Below the pieces are notes generated by a model that did no database searches, was not told where the DNA came from, and worked only from the letters and a program-made list of their open reading frames with translations. Made by a program: the position numbers and the translations under genes. From Podospora pseudocomata (Eukaryota > Ascomycota > Sordariomycetes > Sordariales > Podosporaceae), in assembly GCF_035222375.1 (NCBI RefSeq), contig NW_026946363.1:2170001-2234000 (forward strand): a stretch of 64,000 nucleotides of DNA, given 5' to 3'. Positions 8,950 through 20,428 of the stretch are shown here, in pieces (the stretch's first letter is position 1; the number at the start of each line of letters is the position of its first letter).

Positions 8950-11946
8950 TCAGTGGTGTCGCTTGCTAACAGGCATATGCCCATCATAATCCCACCCTCG
9001 CTTCAGCCCACCCCCAGCCTCGTACACGCTCGCCACCGATTCCTGCCACATGGCCGGTGTGACAAAGTTCTGCACCGGGGCCGCGGCGGCCGAATACTGC
9101 GCTGCTGCCGCCGGCATGGGCTGCTGCTGTGCAGCTGTCCTAAGCTGCGCCTGCACCGCGTGCATGTCGTGTATGCTCGCCGTGTCCGAGGCGCCGGATG
9201 AAGCGCTCATTGCACCACCACCACCCTGTCCCCCTGTTGGTGACGACTGGACTGGAGGGGTGCCGAACGAGGTGTTCCATTGGCTATGAAACAGTCAGTA
9301 CAACTACCACTGGTGGTTCCCTCAGTTGTGTCACTTACTCAAAAATCCGCGACGGGTTCCACGCAGGCGGCGCCTCTGCCAAAGCCAACGACGACTGCGG
9401 CACGGCGGCCGGTGCCTGAGCGCCATGGCCGGAAGGCATCATTCCGAGCGACTGTACACCGGGGGAGGAGTCACTCTTGCTGTCCAGCGGGCCGACGGTG
9501 GAGATGGGTGTGATGGGGAGGCTGTAACTAACTTGCGAGTGTGGCACCTGCGTGTCCAAGAGCCTGGGCCCGGGCGGGCTGGGGTGCGAGTTGGAATGCG
9601 GGCTGCCGTACGGGAAGCTGGGCTTCAGCACGAACGGCTTCCGGACGTCCGCAGAAAAGGCCTCCCGCACCGAGTCGATTTGCCTCTGCATGTCCGGCAT
9701 TGGCCACGAGCTCATGCACTTTTCCAGGATCCTCATGTGGCGCGTAAAGTACTCCCTGGCTTCCGAGTTCAGGTCTGGGTCTGGTGATGTCAAGGCAACC
9801 TGTACGTAGCAAGCTTGTCAGCAAAAAGAAGTTCAAAGCATTTGGCATATGAGAGGGTCGGCGTACGAGGTGTAGGACAATGCATGCGAGCACCGCGTAA
9901 ATGGTAAAGTTGATGCCCCGCTGCATGCACAGCAGTCCGTTCAGTCCGTACGCGCCCATGACAGCCTCCTGGAGTCTGCACAGCATCTTGGCTGCGTTGT
10001 ACGACACCAGCATGTGGTGTTTCCATTGACCCCCTGGCGTGGAAGGGGACAAGAAGGCGAGCTGAGGCCTGTTGAACAGGATAATCGACAAGTAGTAGTA
10101 CGAATGGACGTTGCCGACAAAAGCTGAAGGCAGCCACGGCGGCGAGCCGTTGGCTGGATAAGTTATCGACATGTCTGCCGGTATCTCAGCCAACCAAGCA
10201 TCGAGAGCCGGGCTGATCTGGACGAAATCGGGATCGAGGCCCCATTCCTTGACCTCCTTGCTCTTCTTCAACCGCCCGTACACCACCACCATGCGGCTGA
10301 CGTTGCGAACCACTCTGGCGAGGTAGGTGAAGTTGCGCGAAACGTGGTACTCGGATTCATCTTGGTTGGGTAGCAGCCTCGGCACGTTGAAGTCCACCGT
10401 GTCCTCCTCGACCTGAAAATCGGTTCGCCCTACTCTACTCGTCAGCTTTCTATGCGCAGCACAAACCACAGGTATCGCTCTGCCGTGTTGCCATACCCTG
10501 AGGAGAACCAATCATCATCTCCACCGTGAATAATGTCTGCCAAATTCTCGTCTTCAGGGCACACTCGGATGGGCTCGACCCACAAGACCTGCCGTGTCGG
10601 TGGTCTCCGTAATGCTCATCTAATCCCAAGTCCTTGCCCAACTGGACACACTGCTCAATGCTCATCCATGAACGATAATAGTAGCCTCGCTTCGGTGCCG
10701 ATTCGCGGGCTTTCAGAAGAATCATGAGTGCCTGTAGCGTGCTGAGGCGAGGGATATCCATGAAAGAGTCGGCGTGGCGGGTGGCGAGCGCGAGCCACTG
10801 TTGCCCTTGGGCCGGTTCGTCTGCTAACCGGCCCGAGATGGCAAACATGGCTTCCAAAAGAAGGGGCGATATCGATTCCCTGTTGTCGTGCCACTGTTGA
10901 TAGAAGTGGGCTTTATCCAAAACGGGCACATAAGGATGGGCATTCGTAAAGTACAGGTCCAGGTACTGAAGGACGGTGTCGTCGTCGGGCATGAGCTCTG
11001 GCGGAATTCGAATTTTGGATCCTCCCAAACCAGCTGTGAGTGGTGGCAACAAACTCTTGTATTCGTCGCCCTCCTCCACGACGGGATCTTCTTCCCTCAT
11101 CGATTGCATCTTGCTGTTTAGATAGGGCGCTGTCCCTGCCTCGTTAACCTTCAAGGACCCTAACAGGTCGGCCAAGTCTTGTTGCGCATATTCTGACTGG
11201 TAGGTGTCCGCCGGAGATGCTGGATGTGATGGCTGTTGCATCGGCGGTGTTGGAAATGCGGCCTGGGCGCCATACTGGTGATCCACAACATTGACAGCAC
11301 TGACGGCGTGATGCACAGGTTGATATTGTAGATTGTGAGGGACTGTCTGAGAATCGGAATATTGGACCGCATGGTAAAGGGCTGATGTGTCCTGGTAGGA
11401 TGTCTGCGGCGCATAGAGGTTAGGTTTTGGTGCATGTCCTAGGAGCTGTTGTTGATCTTGTAGTGGTAGTGGCTGTCGGAAGCCCTCATGCACATGCGAG
11501 GTCTCAAACTGGGATCGTGGTGGTTCGTAGACCTGAGGTTCAGACGACCCGTCGAAGCCGTTCGGACGAACACAGACAAGTTTCAGGCGTATGCATGCTG
11601 AGCAGGGCCAGGTGTTTGTGGTGGCAGCGTCACACTTGATCTTTCTCCTCCGGCATCCCTCGCAAGCTCTCATCACTGTATGCGCGAGTCAGTTTAATAC
11701 ATGGGGGGGCACTAGCGGGGGATGAGCGCTGATCCCATACCCTTCAACCGCTTGTGACGGTTATGTTCGTCCACAAAGACATAGTCTAGCTCAACGGTCA
11801 GATAACAGAACCAAAAAAAGGGGAGGGAGGGGCGCACTCTTTTGCGTCTCTCGTGGTTGCTGCTGATAAGCCGGAGGCGCAAAGCTGAAGCTCCCCATCT
11901 GGGAGTTTTGAGGGAGCAGCCGGCGCACTGTAGGGTCGTTGGACAT
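8950..11946 (-). CDS. Zn2Cys6 transcription factor, possibly CLR-1/ClrA-like
   Basis: A fungal binuclear zinc-cluster regulator. Exons: 11946-11838, 11785-11741, 11675-10497, 10429-9867, 9799-9339, 9283-8950; phases agree and give 896 aa. Residues ~38-51 (YVFVDEHNRHKRLK) lead into the cluster C56-x2-C-x6-C-x9-C-x2-C-x6-C86 (MRACEGCRRRKIKC and on). A Gln/Pro-rich linker follows. The fungal-specific 'Fungal_trans' region begins near residue 240 (DDDTVLQYLDLYFTNAHPYV) and carries RGYYYRSWMSIEQCVQLGKD and LFTVEMMIGSPQGR. The C-terminus is Ser/Pro/Ala-rich and ends in FVTPAMWQES and VSKRHH. The lead-in sequence and C-terminal motif remind me of the cellulase regulators CLR-1/ClrA; this is from memory and unverified. 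The first donor (GTGCGC) is weak, so exon 1 is the least certain part. More than 4 kb without genes lies upstream. Confidence 0.88.
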
Positions 11947-14900
11947 GGTGGTGGTGATAGTGATGATGATGAACGGTGGGATGAAGCGTCTTGCGCAGAC
12001 GTTCGCAGCTATGCGCTGATGATGGACGAGAGAAGGCGACTCCACATTCAAGTCATCCGATGATAAAGGGCAAAAAGCAATGCGCGCACAGCCGTGGTAT
12101 CGGGTCGCTGGGTCGAGGTGGGCGGCCGGCGCAGGGTTGGCGTGTGCGTCTCCAGTGAGCAGTGGGCAGTGAGCAGTGGTCCAATGTCGAGGCGGCAAAG
12201 GAGGGGGAGGCGAGATCTCTCTTCTCGACCACAGCACAGCAGCGGCAACAAGTTCAAGCAGTAGGCAGACAGACGTAATGGTAGTAGCAGGAGTGAAAGC
12301 GTGTGTGTGTGGGTGGACGTCGAGGGGATTTTAGCCAAACGCGTGTACAGAGTGATTGTCCTGATGCCCTGGTCGGCGAAGACGAGCTAGTAATAAGGGT
12401 GGTCCCAGGACCTCCTGGACGTCGAGCGAAGGGGTAACCCTGCCCAAAGGACCCGGCACGCCTGTCTTGATCAGGACCTCCACAGCACACCTGCAGGTGC
12501 ACGAATCTGACAAGCTCGCTATGGGGAATTTCCCTCAGCGTGAGAGGGCCCCCAGGAACTGAGGGAGATACTGTAGGGTATGTAATCGAAAGCGAGCTGC
12601 TGTTGCTGTCGCTGTGTAGGCGGAGAGTTGGCAAGAGCCAGTTCAGACTTTGCGCAGTGAGTACGAAACAGTGCGGCGCAGACAAGTGTCCCCCTCACAG
12701 ACCAGCAGTGTCTCTGATAATGATGCTTGTGATATTGGCATGAACAAGGCCGGCCGTTCAGAAAATGCAAAAAAATGCAGTTCATTTCCAGAGAAGCTAG
12801 TGTAGGTGTATCTAGCTAGCTGTGCTAATTCAAGAGTGGCCAACCTCACAGGCAACACACTCCAAGGCAGGAGGACGGGAGGAGGAGGGGTAGAGTGAAG
12901 ACATCAGGGGCGTTGGGATAAAGAACAGCCCGCGTCTCCAGGTCTTCCCTCGAGTGTGGATGGCAAACCGGGGACCCCAGGGTTTTCCCATCTTTTTCCA
13001 GGTTGACCGCACGAGCCACCCCCAAGCCAGGGTCTCGGAATCTCCAGTGGAAGGCCGCTGTGTGTGAATCGAGCATTGCTTGTCCACTTGTCGTCCATCG
13101 TCCCTAAATTGCTGGATATCCACCCACTAACACCAAATCGTTGCTTTGCATATCGCGGCAGTTCGCGCACGTCAACCACCTCTTTTTTTTACCCTCGGTC
13201 GATGACGGGAACAGTCTTTCTGTACTGACATCATGTCTTGCTGAGAGCATGCTCTCGTAATTTTCGGACTTAGGAGATACCGCCCCTCTATTTTCGTGCC
13301 ACGTTCCCGAATCGTTTCTCGTTCCTCGTTTAGGTTCTCGTTTTCCCGTCCTTGGTTTCCCCATGGCCACACCGTATTTGCTGGCTTCCTCGATGGCCCC
13401 GCGCCGATCCCCATGGTCCGGCGCCCGTGGTGGACAAGCGGTACCTTAACAAGCAGGATTCCACCATGCTTGGCTTGGGAAGGACAAGGAAACGCACCAC
13501 AATGCGACAATTCTGCTGAGCTACACAGTATTACACGACAGGTGCCGTCGCCAGGGACAGTGAGTGGCATGGCATGGCATGGCGAGGCTGGGCGACGTAA
13601 GCGGGGTGGCAGCCGCAGCACACTCGCATGCAATGTGCGATTGCAGCGCAGTCAGCCCGGTAACGTGGGGAGCCCTTTACCGTGCCGCCTGCCCCTGGCG
13701 GGAACGGGTAAGCCCCAGGCTAACGACACATCATTCAAGCGATATAAAGTACAGCCAGTTTCTAGGAAAACCACGGCTTGTCCGTTGTTTGATGAGTAAA
13801 TTACCTTTTCAGCGTGCCCAATGGCTGAATCAATGAGCTCGTATGCTCATGGCAACAGTGCCACAGCAATACCGCAGACTACCCTACACCGAGGCCCGCC
13901 GAGGGCGTGCCTCTGACGCCTGGTGCTGCAAGCCAGTCTCTGGGCGCTGCGTGACTGACAGTTGCGGACAGGAGGAAACAGGCTAGCGAGAACCGAGCAG
14001 CCGTCATCCAATCTTGACAAATGAGAGTTGCAGCGCCCTCTTGCCACGACATATCCCCAAAAGCACCGCGATACCGCCAGAAAACAGTCTCACGGACACT
14101 TCCGGGCGGAGACGGTTATTCCTCGTGGGCCGTCAGGGTAGTCCTTCCGTGACTCTGGGCGAGCCTGGTGACCCCTGAAGCGCGTGGTGTCTGGGTGCTG
14201 AAACACATCGCGAACCTTTCTTCAAACATCACAACACATGTCAGGGGAAGCCATGGGGGAAGCGGTGAGCTCCACTGACACGCCTTCATCAGCACTCTGC
14301 GCCAGCAGCGTCTCTCTTCTCACACAAATCTTGCGCAAGAAAAGACGGCAATGGCCGTGACGTGAGGTGGTTGTCTGGGAGTTGGGCCCGCGAGACTATC
14401 CGAACCCAGTGGCTGGGCATCGCAAGCCCTTGCCCGTCACCGTTTTCGATGGAGATGCCCAGCATGCGGATATACTGCGGGAGAATTAAACCTCCTTCTC
14501 TTTCGAGCCCGAAAAACACGTGCAGATGTGCACACGCACGATATCGACCTGCCTCCTTCTGAAGCCTTTCATCATTCCGTCAAGGCGGACCCTGGTCAAG
14601 GAACCTGTCAGTTGATCGGCTTTGACAAATGATGGATGCAAGTCGGTCCTCGTTTTCTGTAGATCGATCTTACCAAGATAGCGTACCACGATGTTGCCTT
14701 GCTATTGTTGATGAGTCTACTGTGGTCCAATGGCTAGTGTATTCGTGCAGCATGCTCCGTAACCCAAGAATCAACATGGATCGTTTCGGTGTGTGGTCTC
14801 GCCCATCCCATGTCTTATCACATGCTCATGTTCTAGACGCGAGGGGGTGGGGCGGTGACAACGCTCTCCAGATCGAGAGCATGCCGAGGGACGGAGGATG

Positions 14901-16241
14901 ACAGAGATGATGGCTTTCCTCTTTCGATGTCATGAGAATTGCCGGTTGTTCATTCTTGCGTTCTTGAACACTCTTTAGTGGCTGTGTGGTTATCGTTATC
15001 ACAAATATCTGGGGAAGGCAGTCGGTAGGGCAAGGTGTACGGTACCGAGCAAAGCCGCTACAGTACAACGGGCCCCAAGTTCTTCGATCTTGACCATTGA
15101 TTACGTTGCAAGCAACCCTCCCCCCCCCCAGGATGGCCCATGTACCCACATACTGTGCTCCGTTTATGAAACGGCCATCGAGTACATAAACAGTAACGTA
15201 GGGCCCATCAATCAGTCAAAGAGCTCGCAAGCATGGTCTCTTCTTGGGCATGCTTGAGAATCATCGTCTGGCCCGACTGGATGTTCCACTCGGCCGAGAC
15301 TCATGGGACCTGCTGCAAGAGGATCCAAAGAGGGAGCCCCCAAGAGACGTCGGGGCAAGATGTGATGGCTAATCCAGTCTGGAGTAGCTTCGGCAGCTCC
15401 CAGGCACAGACGGCGGACGGCAGGCGATGTTGAATTTAAGGTTGGAGATCACGGACCCAAAGCATTTCTTTTGCTCCCATCATGGCATCTCCCAGGCCCG
15501 TTGTAGAAGGAACTCCGGCGAGGCTGCGTCATTTCCGTAGGTACCGGCTTGGGACGCGGGGATGGCTTCTGCCAGGTGGCCGGCGACGGGAGCCATGCCA
15601 CAGGGCGCCAAGAACAACGTTTTTTGCGGGCATTCTTCTTGAAAGCTTCCACGCAGGGGTCGTCACGGAAGGCCCCGCACCAGCAGCCGTATTCGGGATT
15701 GCCATCTGAACATCTGCTGAACACACCCCACGACACCCCATGTCTGAGATGCATGAATATGCGATTTCGCTATGAGCCGCCGTGATCGTCGACATAATAT
15801 GGCGATTGGGCCTTGGTGAAATGCATATGGCCGACCGGACATTCCGCAGTTACAGGGAGGTGTCCAAGGAGATGGTTAGAAAATCATGTCATCGAGAGAT
15901 TATAGAAGGCGGCATTCTCCGGCAAGCAGCGGCTTGGATGCAGTCCCGAGCGGAAAAACGGTGCACCCGGCTCTTTCTTGATGGCTCGGTAGTTGGCCCC
16001 ACCCTAACCTGGAACCTCCAGCGAACGCTCAGAGCAGGTCGTTGCCCCTCCTAAACCGGAGCATCCATCCATCGCCTGGAGTGCATGTCATCATTTCAAA
16101 CAATTATCTACTTTGATAGAGCACACATCTCACTCAACAGTCACGGCACCTCAGATTTGTGGAAGAACGCCAACCGAATCTCGGCACATTAACGCCCAAG
16201 CAGCAAAACCCCTACCTAGGCCACGAAACCCCGCCTTCAAA
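11947..16241. other. 4.3 kb gene-poor region between divergent regulator and CIA2 genes
   Basis: No ORF here has a recognisable or non-shadow translation; the best, 13296-13799 (+), is Pro/Arg/Ser-rich and arbitrary. A duplicated motif CAGTGAGCAGTGGG lies near 12152-12178 and short GGCAT repeats near 13566. Long 5' leaders and promoters are common for fungal regulators, so most of this is probably promoter and leader of the minus-strand regulator; a non-coding transcript cannot be excluded. I see no transposon remains. Confidence 0.55.
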
Positions 16242-16997
16242 ATGCGCGAAGTCGACAACGCCAACCCCTCCATCCTCAACGTCTCACAGCTTCCGAGCAG
16301 AAGTCGGAAAGTGACCACACCGAGGCAGGGACCGGACTCGAAATGCGACAACATTGTCTATTCTAAGCGTCCATGGCTGTGTGGGTCATCCTCATCAGAG
16401 GATGAGGACCTCGAGGAGGAGTACGGCGAGGACCCTGTGGATGCCCAGGACATCTACGGTAAGCACCACACCCACCCCTCATTACTCATTGCTTTTCGCA
16501 TTGCATATACATCGTTGGCTAGTTTCGATTTCCTCTGTTTGGTTTGAATGCACATCAATGCCGCTTTGGTGCTCAGTGTTTAAAATAGATCGTGTTGGCG
16601 ATCACGCAGCTGACGTTTCGCAGACCTTATTTCCCCAATATCAGACCCCGAACACCCTCATACTCTGGGGCAGCTCTCGGTGGTCCAACTACCTGACATC
16701 CACCTGACTCCTCCGCCGGCTGAGCGCCGAGGAGACAAACTGGTCACGGTCACTGTTGATCTGACACCTACCGTCAACCACTGCTCTCTTGCCACTGTCA
16801 TCGGTTTGGCAGTGCGGTACCGGCTGGAGCAGACCCTGCCGCCTAACTACCGCTTTGATGTGAGAATGAAGGATGGCTCTCATGCCCAGGACGACCAAGT
16901 CAACAAGCAACTGGGTGACAAAGAGAGAGTCGCCGCGGCTCTGGAAAACGACACACTGAAAGGCATGCTCGACAAGATGCTCGAGACATGCGTGTAA
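16242..16997 (+). CDS. CIA2: CIA2/MIP18-family cytosolic Fe-S targeting factor
   Basis: A component of the CIA targeting complex (with Cia1 and Mms19) that delivers Fe-S clusters to cytosolic and nuclear apoproteins such as DNA polymerases and helicases. Exons 16242-16458 and 16624-16997; the GAC codon is split and the total is 196 aa. The N-terminus has a variable acidic Ser/Glu/Asp patch (about 50-65, SSSSEDEDLEEE). The DUF59/MIP18 domain follows: DLISPISDPEHPHTLGQLSV, then VDLTPTVNHCSLATVIGLAV with the family's reactive Cys in NHCS, then LPPNYRFDV, GSHAQDDQVNKQLGDKERVA and the C-terminal helix. The ATG at 16242 opens MREVDNANPSILN, a typical family start; an in-frame ATG at 16113 would add 43 Pro/Thr-rich residues and is less likely. 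Confidence 0.93.
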
Positions 16998-19900
16998 CTT
17001 GATGTGGCCAATTCAAGGTCTCACACTTGCTGATGCGACTATATATTTTGTCGTTTTACGCCGTCGACTTGCTACATAGCAGGCCATTCACCGAGGTCAA
17101 CCTTCAGTCCAGCACAGGGGTGTGTCAGCACTGTCGGATTCAGACCCTGGATAGGCACACCCCTTCCCAGGTGCCTTGTTCGAAGCCCCTGTGCACGTCG
17201 CTTGCGATTGGCGGGACAATCTCGGGCTTGTGGTGCTCCTCCCCTCCTCCGCCTAGAGCCCGCCCACTCGGGACAGTTCCAGGTTCTCTCCTGCGAGTCT
17301 TCTTGCGGCCCGTGGGGGAGCAAATTGATGAAGTTTGAACCAGGGGTCAGCCGGCGAACTGGCTTTTCGACATCGACACAGATCGCCTCTTCCCGTCTTT
17401 GATATATGCAATACACAATGTCTGGATGACGGATAATATTCTCTTCATCATGTTCAATGTGCTAAACATGCTGTGCTCTTTCAAAAAGCCATTGCAGTTG
17501 CACCAACAAGCCACGCCCAGCAAACCCCACGCTGCGAATGAACTGCCCTTTCTAGAATCTCTATCCTTCAAGGGTTTGCTCGCCCAGTTAGAGGCGCCTT
17601 CTGGTCCGTGGAATCAACTCAGGTCCAGCCACATCTTGTCACGCAAGCCGCATCACGCCATGTACCTCAGACCCTTGTCCCTGAGGTTACTTGACTATTT
17701 TACCGACTTGGTAGACGCGTGTGCGTCAATATGTCTGTTTGCACTTCACTGGAGGGCAGCTGCGGCCAGAGTTACCTTGGGGGAGATTTCCCATGATCGG
17801 TTCCAAAGATTCCCACATCCCGAAGAAATGGTCCCCGAGATCCTAGTCTACCGGCGAACACCCTCTTACAAGTGCTACCTATGTCCCACTTGTAGGAAAC
17901 AGCCCTCATTGTGAATGAGACAGTTGCCGTTTCCTAAGAGCAGGGCACCTCTTGACTTTAGGGCATTGGATGCACTGCTGTGTAGCAGGTGTTGACCTAT
18001 TTACCTTCCCCTTACTCACACCGAAAGGATCATCTACGGTGGATGCATGCTGGCTGGGGTGTTATCAAGATTTATATTCGCTCCTATTTTCTTGATTTTA
18101 GTTATCAAACCATTGCAACGACATAACTGCCGCCAACTATTGCCGTTTGGTCTAATCATACCGGATATCATAACGCGTCTACATACACTCCTGCCATCAC
18201 ATGATTTTTGGCAAGGGAAGCAACTAACGTGACTAAGCGCTGGATGTTTCGAAGAGAATGTGGACAAGACGCCCCGGTTTCTTTTTTTTTCTTTTTTTTT
18301 TTCTCTCAAACATGCTCGGTTATTTTTCCTCCTCAAACGGTCCGGGTGGCAGGATCAACGGCCCGCCGTTGTGAGCCTTGGCTACAGAAGCGCTAGTTTC
18401 ACGAAACTTATTACAAATTCTCCTATCACAAAGCACAAATGGGAAATTCCGCGCGCAATAAAGACGTGCGGTGGAGTTAGGGGGAGAGAGAGGCGGTCTG
18501 GATCGTGTCATTAAATCAACCCGGGGGAATTCTAGCAAGCAAGCTAACACTAGAGAACTAACTGACGTGTTCGGTACCAAGAAGAGTATCTTGTTCAGAA
18601 TGGTAGCGAGGTGAATGTATATCATTTTCACCTGTTGGAAAAACCCAAGCATGTGAATATCCCATTTCACCTTATCATATCATCAACAAAAAAAGAAACA
18701 AGTTATCATCAGACGGACAGCTTGTCATCAGTCCGCAGCACATCCATGTCTCCCACGAAGGGCCCCATCTTGTCCACCATGTGCGTTGCAAGCGCCTAAC
18801 AATGCAAAGGCACACCGTTTTCTGTCTTTTTATTTTTTGTTTTTTTGCGAGATGGCCCCAATACAACGCTTAACAGCTGAGATATCCCGCAAAAAGGACT
18901 CCACAACAAACATAACAAAAATCCTGCATATGTAAGGTATCTACGCCGGGGGAAGAATGCAACAAGGGGCTCCTCCTTCGGTAGAGTTTATCCCTTCCAA
19001 CCCAACCCCTTCAGTGCTTTACATACCCACCTACCTATCTGGGCGGCGTACATAATCGACACAAACGAGGACCCCTGGGAGAGGGAAAATGCCTACAGTG
19101 CACATAGACCCTGGTTGCAGGTAGGGGAGGGAGGTTATATGCCAGGGGGGGATGATGATGAACCTGAGTCAAGAGAGGACAGACAGTGGTAGTTTTCATG
19201 ACGGGGGAAACATCATGGCGTCATATGGGGTTTGGGGTGCTCTGGAAGGGAGGGGATTGGTACCTCGAATGAGCAGTAGCTACGTGGGCGTAAAGGGAAG
19301 GTCACAAACAACATCAATCATCACACCCACGAGTAGAAAGCGTATGTGCCTGACGGGATGGGATGGAAAACCTTCCTATGGCGTCATACTTCCCCTTCAA
19401 CATTGACCAACTCTATCCGAGACAAAGCGAAAAACCGGGGAAGAAGCCTTTGGATGAGCATCCGAAGTTGGAAGGTGAGTAACACATCTACAGCGTGGGG
19501 GGGTCTAAAACGCAAGGATTATTCGCACAGCATAAGATGGCAGTAGCAATCAGACAACAACACAGTGGGCAAGTTATGTCAAGAGTACAGACCTGACTGC
19601 AACTCCCCGGTGGTACATGGGAACAAAAACGGCAGTTGAAACTATCATACAACCCCCCTCTTCATATGTGTAAACCATGGGACATACAAAGCAATACGCC
19701 AGTTGAGTAAACATAAAACCCCTCCCATGCATAAATTCTGGAATAGAAAGAGAAGCAGATATCCCACGATAAAGGGCCTGATAATGCGAATTGATAACCT
19801 GATGTAGTGTGTCTTGTTTATAACAACACGAAACGAACAAGACAGACTCCTCGATGCTTAAGGTACCAAGAAACCGTAGATAGTAATTCAATATCTGCAC

Positions 19901-20428
19901 CACAGCAAAGAAACCAGAACCAAACCCGAATGCAGTAGTTATGAAAGCTTGCTTACAAACCTCTCCCCCGGGAACCCGGCAGCCATGTGCACAGAAGAAG
20001 ATAAAGCAACAAAATAAATTAATTGCCCTCCCACTTTCGTGCCTTGCATAACCGCCCGGAGACGCTCGCCACACACATCCACAACAACACATCGAACCTC
20101 CACTCTCACATCAACCCCAAAGAAGATCTAGAACAATTCATAGGAGCAAAACCCCCGGAGAGGACCAACCTCCAACTACCGAGTTGTTTTAGTCGGATGC
20201 TCCGAGGCAGACCAGCTGTGAGAGTTGGTGCAGCAACTGGCAGGCTTCAGACCTCGTAGAATCACCAGCAGAAATTCAAGTGATGATAACACTTCCTTCC
20301 CTCTAATTACTTTTCCTATTGTCAGGTCTCCATATACAGAGGTAGAACCACCCGCAATACACCGTAATACCTAACATAATACAACAATTCTAAACCTTGA
20401 CCTAGACCAGCCCTTCTCAAGGGGAATC
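16998..20428. other. 3.4 kb gap between convergent CIA2 and SNU114
   Basis: The stretch contains paired palindromes at 17112-17194, a T-rich run at 18281-18305 and otherwise mixed sequence. ORFs such as 17399-17914 (+) and 19574-20092 (-) have arbitrary, Cys- or Leu-rich translations, no domain and no splice support. The gap is much longer than two 3' UTRs need, so an unrecognised non-coding gene or a decayed gene is possible. Confidence 0.5.
17112..17194 (+). repeat. Two overlapping inverted repeats, mutually exclusive pairing
   Basis: GCACAGGGG (17112-17120) is complementary to CCCCTGTGC (17186-17194). GGGGTGTG (17117-17124) is complementary to CACACCCC (17156-17163). The two pairings share GGGG at 17117-17120, so only one can form at a time. 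They lie about 115 bases after the CIA2 stop on its sense strand, possibly in the 3' UTR. Confidence 0.5.

Noticed and set aside
13296-13799. 167-codon plus-strand ORF upstream of the Zn2Cys6 gene
   Set aside because: Arbitrary Pro/Arg/Ser composition, overlapped by several equal ORFs in other frames.
17112-17194. tRNA reading of the paired palindromes with a TTCGAAG motif
   Set aside because: The outer 7 bp match an acceptor-like stem, but no T stem or D arm can be formed, so it is reported as palindromes only.
17399-17914. 171-codon plus-strand ORF in the 3.4 kb gap
   Set aside because: Mixed hydrophobic and Cys-rich ends, no family match or splice context; not better than chance for a gap of this length.
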